From an uncultured Bacteroidales bacterium (lineage in GTDB: Bacteria; Bacteroidota; Bacteroidia; Bacteroidales; FEN-979): 64,000 bases of DNA. A program made the translations under genes and the position numbers. A model generated the notes under the pieces. It was not told where the DNA came from. It saw nothing but the letters and a program-made list of their open reading frames with translations, and searched no databases. This document shows, in pieces, positions 54,711 through 62,713 of the stretch (position 1 is the first letter of the stretch; every line of letters starts with the position of its first letter). The DNA lies in NCBI GenBank assembly GCA_903945175.1, contig CAJAUM010000070.1:1-64000 (forward strand). Direction: 5' to 3'.

Positions 54711-57700
54711 TGATTTGAAGGCTGATACACCTTTTCAACATATAAGTCGTAATATTTTTTCAGGGTTGCTTCGGTTTCTGCTGCCAGTTTGGCCTGTTTT
54801 GCCTCGCTGGTAATCACGCTGAGTCTTTGCATTGTAAAAACAGCTTCCTGAATGGTCATATCCATCGCCTTGAGATCCTTGTCAGGAAATGAAAAGAGAT
54901 AGACCAGCTCTTCTGTCACTGTCTTGTTGAGCTCGGCAGCAATCTGGTTTGCTTTGGCCAGGTCGCCGGTTTTGTAATAACCACTGATGAGGGGTACCGT
55001 AAAGAAATCATAGGGGACGACCGACTCAGGCATCACTTCGAAACATTGATCCAACACGCGTCTGGCCGAATCCAATTTGCCTCCGCCAATCAGGGCGTCA
55101 GCAAGCCTTCCGAAGAGACTGCGCATGTTCATGACCATCCGGGCATTGGTTTCATCGATATAAACTCCGGGTTTATTCATGTTCCCCCATTTAAAACGGT
55201 TCATCAGATTATCGTACATCACATCGGTATTCACCTCGCCTACCTGCCCTTCAGTTGTTTTTGCCCGAACCGGAATTAACCTGTATGCAAGTCCTTCGAG
55301 ATGAAAATATTTCTCAAGACCTATATAGGTATCAACACCAGTGGTCATTACAAAATAGACCGGACGTTCCCAATTGTTTGTGGCAAGCAGATCCAGGATC
55401 ATGAGATTGGCCTTCTCAACACCCTGGGCTTTGATTTCCCAACGTATTGTATCGAGCCTGTCTGCCATCTTCGGTAAAATCGAACCCGTCTTCATCAGGG
55501 CTGCAGCGTCATAGGTTACCATGAACTTCTTGGTTGGAAAGTAATCAATCATCCCAATCTGTGAAGTATTCATTTTCAACCTGGAATCATCCTGGGCCAG
55601 GATGCCAAAAAGCGCTTTTACATCTACATAGGTATTTTTAAGTCCCTCGTCCTCTATGAGATAGGTCACGTCATGGCTACCCTGGCGATATTTCTCCTTT
55701 GTGAGTGAGAATGGGACAGGATCTGAGTCGTACGCTTTGCGTTTCATCTGATCAATATACCATTCCGTGTTAAGCAGGCTGAGGTTGACCACGCGCACAT
55801 CGGTACGGATTCCCTCCACCTCCTGGGCATACCAAAGAGGAAACGTATCATTGTCCCCGTTTGTGAAGAGGATGGCATTCGGAGCGCATGAATTCAGATA
55901 ATTTTCGGCGATGGCCAATCCGGTATATCGGCCCGAGCGGTCATGGTCATCCCATCCCTGTTGTGCCATCAGGGTTACCACTCCCATCCCGAACAGAAGG
56001 GAGAGGATCATGGCCATGTTTTTTCCGGTCAATTTACTAAGCCACTGCATGATCTGAATGATTCCAAGTCCGATCCAGATTGAAAAAGCGTAAAAGGAGC
56101 CGGCAAATGAATAATCACGTTCACGGGGCTGCGGTGAATGCGAGTTGAGATACAACACAATGGCGAGTCCGGTCATCAGGAAAAGCAAAAACACCACCCA
56201 TGCGCTGTGCTTGTCGTTTCGCAGGGTGTAAAATATGCCGATTAAACCAAGAAGAAGCGGCAGAAAATAGAAGTTGTTATCGCCTTTACTTTTGCGGCTC
56301 TCCGGAACATCCTGCGGGCCGAGTCTCATTGTATCGATAAATGGAATTCCGCTTTTCCAGTTTCCATCGAGTTTGTTGCCCATTCCCTGGATATCATTTT
56401 GCTTTCCGGCAAAATTCCACATGAAATAGCGGTAATACATATGGACCAACTGGTAATTCCAGAAAAAAGCAAAATTTTCAGAAAACGTAGGCAGATTCAG
56501 CGTTTCACTGCGTTCCCCTTGCTGCATCTGAACAGGTCTTCCCTTTACCTTTCCCCAGCGTATATATTCCTGCTCAAAACGTGGCTCTGACTGGTCCCAC
56601 ATCCGAGGAAAAATTGTTGTAAAACGTTCATCGTAGACCGGGATCACATTCTCCCGTTTATCTGTTACTAAATATTTCCCTGATTTGGTATCTTTTGCAT
56701 ACACCGGGTTCCCATCGGCCCTATCAACAACAGGGGCATTGTAATACTGTCCTTTGAGCAGTGGCCAGTCCCCGTATTGCTCCCGGTTCAGGTAGGCAAG
56801 CAGGTACATGGCATTTTCAGGATTGTTCTCATCGATGGGTGTATCGGCATTGCTGCGTATGACCAGCATCAGGAATGAAGAGTATCCGATAATAATGAAG
56901 GTCAGGGCAAGGACAATGGCATTCCATACTGGTTTTCCCTTTTTGCTTGTATAATATAGACCCCAGATGATCAACCCGATAAGCAGCACGAAATAAATCA
57001 TGGTACCGGAGTTGAACGGAAGACCGATGGAATTGATGAAAAAAAGTTCAAAAAGTCCGGCCAATTTGATGATCCAGGGAATGATAAGGTACATCACTAC
57101 GGCCAAAATCAGGATTGACAGGATAGCCGTTACAACCATGCCTTTCCATCCGGGATTTGGATATTTTTTAAAATAATAGACGAATGTAATTGCCGGAATG
57201 GCGAGCAGGTTAAGCAGGTGAACCCCAATGGAGAGCCCCATCAGATAGGCGATCAGGATAAGCCAGCGATAGGCGTGCTTTTCATCGGCATGCTCCTCCC
57301 ATTTAAAAATGGCCCAGACCACGATGGCCGTAAAGAAAGATGACATGGCATAAACTTCGCCTTCGACTGCCGAAAACCAGAATGAATCGGTGAAGGTATA
57401 AGCCAGGGATCCGACCAATGCAGCCCCCATGATCATCCACATTTTCTGATCAGTCATCTCTCCCTGTCGAAGGACAATTTTTTTTGCGATCAGGGTAATC
57501 GTCCAAAACAGGAAAAGTATCGTAAACCCACTGGAAAGTGCCGACATGGTATTGACCATTCGGGCAACATGCGTCACATCTCCGAAGGCAAACAGTGAAA
57601 AGAAACGGCCAATTATTTGAAAAAGCGGTGCCCCCGGCGGATGACCCACCTCCAGTTTAAACGCAGTTGAAATGTATTCTCCGCAATCCCAGAAGCTCAT

Positions 57701-57802
57701 GGTAGGCTCGGAGGTGATAATGTATACGGCAGAGGCAATGGAAAACACGATCCAGCCGAGGATGTTGTTGATCTTTTTATAACTGTTCATGGAGAAAGGC
57801 AT
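54707..57802 (-). CDS. DUF2723 membrane protein (putative protein O-mannosyltransferase)
   Basis: A 1031-residue protein with about a dozen membrane segments in the first 600 residues, then a soluble C-terminal region with TPR-like helices. The first loop has SEPTMSFWDCGEYISTAFKLEVGHPPGAP, the signature of DUF2723 (PF11028), related to TMEM260 and GT-C enzymes. NGDNDTFPLWYAQEVEGIRTDVRVVNLSLLNT is the conserved second block. The family is widespread in Bacteroidetes and is thought to glycosylate exported proteins. The start at 57802 or 57790 is better than 57868, which would add a stray stretch. Upstream of the deacetylase, with a four-base overlap. Confidence 0.85.
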   Translation of the reverse strand: MPFSMNSYKKINNILGWIVFSIASAVYIITSEPTMSFWDCGEYISTAFKLEVGHPPGAPLFQIIGRFFSLFAFGDVTHVARMVNTMSALSSGFTILFLFWTITLIAKKIVLRQGEMTDQKMWMIMGAALVGSLAYTFTDSFWFSAVEGEVYAMSSFFTAIVVWAIFKWEEHADEKHAYRWLILIAYLMGLSIGVHLLNLLAIPAITFVYYFKKYPNPGWKGMVVTAILSILILAVVMYLIIPWIIKLAGLFELFFINSIGLPFNSGTMIYFVLLIGLIIWGLYYTSKKGKPVWNAIVLALTFIIIGYSSFLMLVIRSNADTPIDENNPENAMYLLAYLNREQYGDWPLLKGQYYNAPVVDRADGNPVYAKDTKSGKYLVTDKRENVIPVYDERFTTIFPRMWDQSEPRFEQEYIRWGKVKGRPVQMQQGERSETLNLPTFSENFAFFWNYQLVHMYYRYFMWNFAGKQNDIQGMGNKLDGNWKSGIPFIDTMRLGPQDVPESRKSKGDNNFYFLPLLLGLIGIFYTLRNDKHSAWVVFLLFLMTGLAIVLYLNSHSPQPRERDYSFAGSFYAFSIWIGLGIIQIMQWLSKLTGKNMAMILSLLFGMGVVTLMAQQGWDDHDRSGRYTGLAIAENYLNSCAPNAILFTNGDNDTFPLWYAQEVEGIRTDVRVVNLSLLNTEWYIDQMKRKAYDSDPVPFSLTKEKYRQGSHDVTYLIEDEGLKNTYVDVKALFGILAQDDSRLKMNTSQIGMIDYFPTKKFMVTYDAAALMKTGSILPKMADRLDTIRWEIKAQGVEKANLMILDLLATNNWERPVYFVMTTGVDTYIGLEKYFHLEGLAYRLIPVRAKTTEGQVGEVNTDVMYDNLMNRFKWGNMNKPGVYIDETNARMVMNMRSLFGRLADALIGGGKLDSARRVLDQCFEVMPESVVPYDFFTVPLISGYYKTGDLAKANQIAAELNKTVTEELVYLFSFPDKDLKAMDMTIQEAVFTMQRLSVITSEAKQAKLAAETEATLKKYYDLYVEKVYQPSNQ

Positions 57803-57841
57803 TGAAGCGCCGCAAAGGTAGGAAAAATAGAGACATTTTTG

Positions 57842-57849
57842 TATTTTTG
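57842..57849 (+). promoter_or_regulatory. Candidate -7 box TATTTTTG for gpmA
   Basis: TATTTTTG fits TAnnTTTG and ends 23 bases before the gpmA ATG at 57873. Confidence 0.4.
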
Positions 57850-57872
57850 CCAGGTAACGAAAAACCACTCAC

Positions 57873-58619
57873 ATGAACAAACTTGTATTGATCCGCCATG
57901 GTGAAAGCACCTGGAATAAAGAGAACCGATTTACCGGATGGACAGATGTTGAATTATCGGAACGCGGAATAAAGGAGGCCATGGAGGCCGGAAAAATCCT
58001 GAAGAAGGAGGGTTTTGAATTTAAAATAGCCTATACCAGTTACCTCTCCCGCGCCCTCCGAACGTTGTGGCTCTTGCTTGAACAGATGGATCTTCAATGG
58101 ATCCCGGTAGAGAAAACCTGGAGACTGAATGAAAAACATTACGGGGTACTCCAGGGATTGAACAAATCGGAGATGGCAGAAAAATATGGCGATGAGCAGG
58201 TTCTTATCTGGCGCAGAAGTTATGATGTGCGTCCTCCCGCGCTTGATATGGACGATCCACGTCATCCGCGCTTTGATCATCGTTACCGTGACCTCAACCC
58301 AAGAGACATCCCGGGAACTGAGGCGCTGAAGGACACTGTTGAACGTATCGTCCCCTATTGGCAGCAGGAGATGGCCCCTGCCCTTGCAAAACACAAACAG
58401 GTGGTTGTTGCAGCCCATGGAAACAGCCTCCGTGGAATTCTGAAATATCTGAAAAACATTTCCGACGAGGATATTGTGGGAATTAACCTTCCGACCGGCA
58501 TTCCCTACGTTTTTGAATTCGACGAGCAAATGGTTCTGCAGAAGGACTATTTCCTGGGCGATCCCGACGTCATTAAAAAACTGATGGATGAGGTTGCCAA
58601 CCAGGGCAAAAAGAAATAG
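57873..58619 (+). CDS. gpmA: 2,3-bisphosphoglycerate-dependent phosphoglycerate mutase
   Basis: It interconverts 3- and 2-phosphoglycerate in glycolysis. The 248-residue protein has the catalytic [18 protein letters not shown] block with phosphohistidine His9, [26 protein letters not shown] and [13 protein letters not shown] with the second His. Length is the usual one for dPGM. It stands alone with its own promoter-like box and is followed by the RAYT gene on the other strand. Confidence 0.95.
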   Translation: MNKLVLIRHGESTWNKENRFTGWTDVELSERGIKEAMEAGKILKKEGFEFKIAYTSYLSRALRTLWLLLEQMDLQWIPVEKTWRLNEKHYGVLQGLNKSEMAEKYGDEQVLIWRRSYDVRPPALDMDDPRHPRFDHRYRDLNPRDIPGTEALKDTVERIVPYWQQEMAPALAKHKQVVVAAHGNSLRGILKYLKNISDEDIVGINLPTGIPYVFEFDEQMVLQKDYFLGDPDVIKKLMDEVANQGKKK

Positions 58620-58629
58620 CAAACATGCG

Positions 58630-59193
58630 TTAGTCTTCCATCATAAACGCCTTGATGGTACTTTCATCAACCCTTGTAAGCAGGTTGGCTGCAAGATTTT
58701 CATGTGAACCAAAGTATCCCTGTACTTTTTCTTTGGCTACCAAGGTCGGGCTGCTTGTAACGGTGGCCCTGAATGAGGAAAACCGGTAATTTGCAGGATG
58801 TTCAGTAACACCGTGCCGCCAGGGATTTTGATTGACATACCTGATCATCTCAAAAAAATATAGAAGATTCCTGATCTCCATCCGTTTGAGCTTGAATTTA
58901 AAAACCCGGCCCTCTTTTCCGTTGTGAATATTATAGCCTTTGGAATAGGCGTTGAACAACAGGGCAAACGGTTTGAAGAGACTCCCGGCTGCCTCGTCCC
59001 GGATCCGGATCAGCAAGTGAAGGTGATCGCTTAGCAAGCAATAGGCATACGTCTCCGCGATGGGGTAAATATGCACCTGGTATAGTTTCATAAAGAAGCG
59101 ATAGGCCTCTTCGTTTTCAAACAGCGGGTCGCCGTTTTTTGCCCGGTTGTATACATGGTAATACTTTCCCGGTTCCAACAATGTTGTTTTCAT
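58630..59193 (-). CDS. REP-associated tyrosine transposase-like protein (RAYT, IS200 type)
   Basis: A 187-residue Y1-type HUH protein. The N-terminus GKYYHVYNRAKNG and the HUH motif HLHLLIRI (His57 and His59) are clear. The probable nucleophile Tyr is in NAYSKGYNIH (Tyr83 or Tyr87). RMEIRNLLYFFEMIRYVNQNPWRHGV is the typical RAYT follow-on. Such proteins are chromosomal relatives of IS200/IS605 transposases that act on REP hairpins. A small hairpin overlaps its start codon. No flanking IS ends were identified, so it is probably a domesticated gene. Confidence 0.88.
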   Translation of the reverse strand: MKTTLLEPGKYYHVYNRAKNGDPLFENEEAYRFFMKLYQVHIYPIAETYAYCLLSDHLHLLIRIRDEAAGSLFKPFALLFNAYSKGYNIHNGKEGRVFKFKLKRMEIRNLLYFFEMIRYVNQNPWRHGVTEHPANYRFSSFRATVTSSPTLVAKEKVQGYFGSHENLAANLLTRVDESTIKAFMMED

Positions 59194-59211
59194 AAGCAGT
59201 TTTTCTGCTTA
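59193..59211. repeat. REP-like hairpin at the RAYT start
   Basis: TAAGCAG (59193-59199) and CTGCTTA (59205-59211) are perfect arms around TTTTT, next to the RAYT start codon. It could be a binding hairpin for the encoded protein or block its translation. Confidence 0.5.
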
Positions 59212-59241
59212 ATCGGAGGAAAAAGAAAAGGTGAGTGGATT

Positions 59242-59253
59242 GTTAATAACTTT
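59242..59253. repeat. Intergenic motif GTTAATAACTTT, copy 3
   Basis: An exact copy of the 12-mer, 49 bases upstream of the RAYT start. Its right end touches the stop of the receiver/PEP-synthase gene. Confidence 0.5.
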
Positions 59254-62221
59254 ACGGTTTAAACACCACCCCAAAGTTTTTCTTCCCGTCAATCTCAATA
59301 CGAATAGGCTTTTCGAAGCGGATATGCCGGATATATTCGTCCTCATAAATGGCAGGTTGTGCATTGAGGTAATCCAGATCATAAAAACCCTCATTGATGT
59401 AAGGGTTAATCGTGAAATAGCCCACCCTGAACGAAGTCAGGTTCTGGAAGAAGTGCGTCCCCTGGCTGGGGTCGATGCGGTAATGTTCAAGTCCCGATTC
59501 AACAATTAGACGGGCCGCGCTGATTTGCGGCCATTTCACAGGAATGCCAAGCCATGGATCGCTCGATCCCCAACGCCCTGGCCCAACAAGCACATAAAAC
59601 TTCTTCTCATGCAGGAATTTATCATTCAGATTCTCAAGAAGATGAGCGATCTCCATGCTTTTGGATGCATTAAACATGCTGGGTTTCACATACACAAAAT
59701 CGTAAATTCCCGTAATAATTCCATTGCCAAGTGCTGTATTCGAAATCATCAGGGCCTCATCCCTATTGATGGATTCTGGCTTGAGATCAATGGTTTCATC
59801 GCGGCCGGCAATCGGACGGATTTGCAGAAGGCTGAATACTTTTGGCTCTCCTTTAGGCATGTCAAGATTCACGGCAAATTCAATTTCGACCGGTTTGTTC
59901 ATCTCACGCTGCCCTATCTCAAGGACCTCCTTCAAAATTTCAGCCAAAGGGAACGTGGCGTGGTTGAGCAACTGTGAAAAAGTGATGATCCGTTTCCCCT
60001 CTGCCATTGTTCCCTCCTTCAACTGATGGCTGTCATAATCAAAGGTAGAGGCGACCAGTTTCAAGGCATGGTCCGATTCCGCATCCTTGATACGAAGCTT
60101 CATCAGATTCACCGTTTCATCTATATCGGGAGTAAAACTTTCCGGCCTGAGATCAAGTGCATAGAAGAATTTCTGTGTTTCGCTCAGCGCAAGTTCAGGT
60201 GTTGAGAGTTGCAGGATTTTTTTGGGATATTTAGGTGAAAACCGGATGCCATTTCCCCCATCAACAATGTATTTGCCTAATCCATAGGCAATATTCGCAA
60301 TCCCATCATCCGGCTTTTCCGGGGCAATCGGATAAAAATTGATCGATCTCGCCACTCCGGAGATGGCCGGATAAAACCGGTCTCCATACTGCCGGCCTGT
60401 AACCTCCTGCAATACAATGCCCATCTTCTCCTCATCGATCATGTTCAGCGTTGCTGCCATATAGGATTTGCTGTCCTTGAAATAGGCCGAAGCATACACA
60501 CTCTTTATGGCTTCACTCAATTTGTCGATCATGACCCGCTCGTTGAATTTGATATTTGGGATCATGTAGGTGGAATATATTCCTGCAAATGGTTGATAAT
60601 GTGAATCTTCCAGCAAACTTGATGATCGGATGGCAATTGGATTATTCACGCACGAAATAAAGCGATACAGATCTTCATGGATACGGAATGGCAACCGTGA
60701 TTTGACAAAACGCGTGAGTATTTCTTTATCACTGCGGTCGGAAAGGGCGATTTCATAAAGGTTGTTTTCCTCCATGAATTCATCAAAAATATCAGTACCC
60801 AATACAACAGTGCGGGGAATGGTAATAACGACCTCTTCATATTTATCGGTGAGGCGATTCCGCTTGATGAGCGAATCGAGAAAGGCCAGTCCGCGGGCTT
60901 TTCCCCCGATGGAGCCTTCGCCGATCCGTGCAAACTGGAGATATTCATCATACCGATCGCGGTCAAAATCGGCAATAACCCCTTTGGCCTTGTTAATCCG
61001 AAAAGCAGTGATGGCATCGAACAGATAACGTTTGGCCTGGTCCATATCATCGGAAAAGGAGGTAACCGATACCTCCCTGAACATTTCAGCAATCGGAAAA
61101 AGGGCACGGGCATTGAGCCATTTCGAAAAGTGATTGCGCTGCATGTGATAAAGCAACGAATAATCGGGGATTTCAAAAATTTTATCCTGAAGCGATTTCA
61201 GATCAACGGCACGGGTGATCTCACGACCGTTTTTGGGATCGATGAAAATAAAATCACCAAACGAAAAATATTCTGTGATATAATTTCTTAATTCAATGGA
61301 GAGTGTTTTGGAATTCTTGTTCAGAAACCCGACTTTTAATTCATGGGCCAGTGATTCATATTCGATATCCGTCGACTGAAAAAGGATGGGCATGTATTGA
61401 TCCTCATCGCGAACCTTTTCAACAAATTTAATCCCTGCGGTTTTATCGGTTTCGCCGGCCCGCATGAATGAAATATCGGTAATGATTCCCAGGAGGTTGT
61501 TTTTGTATTTTTCCCACATCTTCACGGCCTCCTCATAATTGGTCGCCAGCAGGATTTTTGTTCGCCCGCGCATCCTGAGCATCTTATTGTGCTCGTTCAA
61601 TCCTTCGGCCATGAAGGTTTTCGACTGCTTGAGCAGGATCTTATAAATATTGGGGAGATAGGATGAGTAAAAACGGATGGAATCTTCAACCAATAAAATG
61701 GCCTGCACCCCCTGCTTCACATCCTGGTCGATGTTCATTTTATCTTCAATCAACTTGATGATGGCAAGCAGGATGCCTGCATTTCCAAGCCAGCTGAATA
61801 CATAATCGATGGCGCTCAAGTCTTTTTCGGCAAGTTTCAGGTTAACCTCGCGCGAAAAAGGGGTCAGCACGACGATCGGAATCTTGGGGTACTGCTTTTT
61901 GATGCGCATGGCCAAATCGAACGTGTCGGCCTTTTCAATGTTGAGCATCGAAATAACCAGCTCGATCCTTTTGTCCTCCAGCACCTCGAACGCCTCTTCT
62001 TCTGAAGTCACCTTCAGAAATTGCGGCGGGTAACGCAGGTTTAGTGAGACATATTCGAGGAAAATGGTTTCATCGATACGCCCATCCTCCTCCAACATAA
62101 ATGAATCATATGTACTGGAAATGAGGAGGATCTGGTAAATCCTCCGTTTCATCAGCAAATTAAACGAAGTATCAATGAAATAATACTTCTTTGGATCGAG
62201 GGCATTTTGTGATCCCGGCAT
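59252..62221 (-). CDS. Response-regulator / PEP-synthase-like fusion protein
   Basis: A 989-residue soluble protein with an uncommon layout. Residues about 28-160 look like a degenerate receiver domain (no Asp at the phosphorylation position, ELVISMLNI). Residues about 173-318 are a second, more complete receiver: AILLVEDS (Asp180), phosphoacceptor Asp249 in GIITDIS, switch Ser/Thr at FQST and Lys302. From about 430 there is a PEP synthase/PPDK-type ATP-binding domain (IGEGSIGGKARGLAFLDSL, NPIAIRSSSLLEDS, FSLLQIRP). The swivelling phosphohistidine domain and the C-terminal PEP-binding barrel are missing. The reaction is unknown. Five bases from the rubrerythrin-like gene. Confidence 0.78.
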   Translation of the reverse strand: MPGSQNALDPKKYYFIDTSFNLLMKRRIYQILLISSTYDSFMLEEDGRIDETIFLEYVSLNLRYPPQFLKVTSEEEAFEVLEDKRIELVISMLNIEKADTFDLAMRIKKQYPKIPIVVLTPFSREVNLKLAEKDLSAIDYVFSWLGNAGILLAIIKLIEDKMNIDQDVKQGVQAILLVEDSIRFYSSYLPNIYKILLKQSKTFMAEGLNEHNKMLRMRGRTKILLATNYEEAVKMWEKYKNNLLGIITDISFMRAGETDKTAGIKFVEKVRDEDQYMPILFQSTDIEYESLAHELKVGFLNKNSKTLSIELRNYITEYFSFGDFIFIDPKNGREITRAVDLKSLQDKIFEIPDYSLLYHMQRNHFSKWLNARALFPIAEMFREVSVTSFSDDMDQAKRYLFDAITAFRINKAKGVIADFDRDRYDEYLQFARIGEGSIGGKARGLAFLDSLIKRNRLTDKYEEVVITIPRTVVLGTDIFDEFMEENNLYEIALSDRSDKEILTRFVKSRLPFRIHEDLYRFISCVNNPIAIRSSSLLEDSHYQPFAGIYSTYMIPNIKFNERVMIDKLSEAIKSVYASAYFKDSKSYMAATLNMIDEEKMGIVLQEVTGRQYGDRFYPAISGVARSINFYPIAPEKPDDGIANIAYGLGKYIVDGGNGIRFSPKYPKKILQLSTPELALSETQKFFYALDLRPESFTPDIDETVNLMKLRIKDAESDHALKLVASTFDYDSHQLKEGTMAEGKRIITFSQLLNHATFPLAEILKEVLEIGQREMNKPVEIEFAVNLDMPKGEPKVFSLLQIRPIAGRDETIDLKPESINRDEALMISNTALGNGIITGIYDFVYVKPSMFNASKSMEIAHLLENLNDKFLHEKKFYVLVGPGRWGSSDPWLGIPVKWPQISAARLIVESGLEHYRIDPSQGTHFFQNLTSFRVGYFTINPYINEGFYDLDYLNAQPAIYEDEYIRHIRFEKPIRIEIDGKKNFGVVFKP

Positions 62222-62226
62222 AGAAT

Positions 62227-62682
62227 TTAGTTTTCTTTCAGGATAAAATCATCATATTCTATTTCAAAGCGAAGTTTATGTTTGGATTCTTCCTGGGCCA
62301 GACTCAGAAATGTCGCCTTGACAGATGGATCTTCGGCTTTTTCAGCCAGCATGGTATACATGCGGAAAGCTGCCTTTTCTTTTTTCATGGCCAGGATCAA
62401 TGCGTCAGGATAAGACATATTTGCCGAAGGTTTTACATCCACAAGGTATTCAGCAATTTTCAGGTCCCTGACCTTTTCATCGGATAATTGGAAACTTCCA
62501 TTCTCCTTAACCCCCAGAATAAATGCTTTATGCCGCATCTCCTCTTCGGCATATTCGAGAAAGGCTTTTTTGGTTTGCTGATTCTTTGATTGGGCTGCAA
62601 GTTGCAAATAAAAATCAACGGCGGCCTGCTCCTCCCCGATGGCAAAATCAAGGATCTCTGTTATGTTGGTGAACTCTTTCAT
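62227..62682 (-). CDS. Rubrerythrin-like ferritin-fold protein
   Basis: A 151-residue four-helix di-iron protein. Metal ligand motifs are EEQAAVDFY, EEEMRH, EKAAFRMY and EESKH, in the order expected for two ExxH pairs. There is no rubredoxin domain at the end, unlike classic rubrerythrin. It may reduce peroxide or store iron, which suits an anaerobe. It is only 12 bases after the formate dehydrogenase-like stop and five before the receiver/PEP-synthase start, so all three may be one operon. Confidence 0.85.
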   Translation of the reverse strand: MKEFTNITEILDFAIGEEQAAVDFYLQLAAQSKNQQTKKAFLEYAEEEMRHKAFILGVKENGSFQLSDEKVRDLKIAEYLVDVKPSANMSYPDALILAMKKEKAAFRMYTMLAEKAEDPSVKATFLSLAQEESKHKLRFEIEYDDFILKEN

Positions 62683-62684
62683 AT

Positions 62685-62713
62685 GATTTACGATTTATAA
62701 ATGACGAATGACG
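62685..62713. repeat. Heptanucleotide repeat at the FDH-like gene end
   Basis: ATTTACGATTTA resembles the AATCGTA repeat at 4086-4105, read on the other strand. It runs into two copies of AATGACG. The second part codes for the last residues of the formate dehydrogenase-like protein. Confidence 0.4.
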
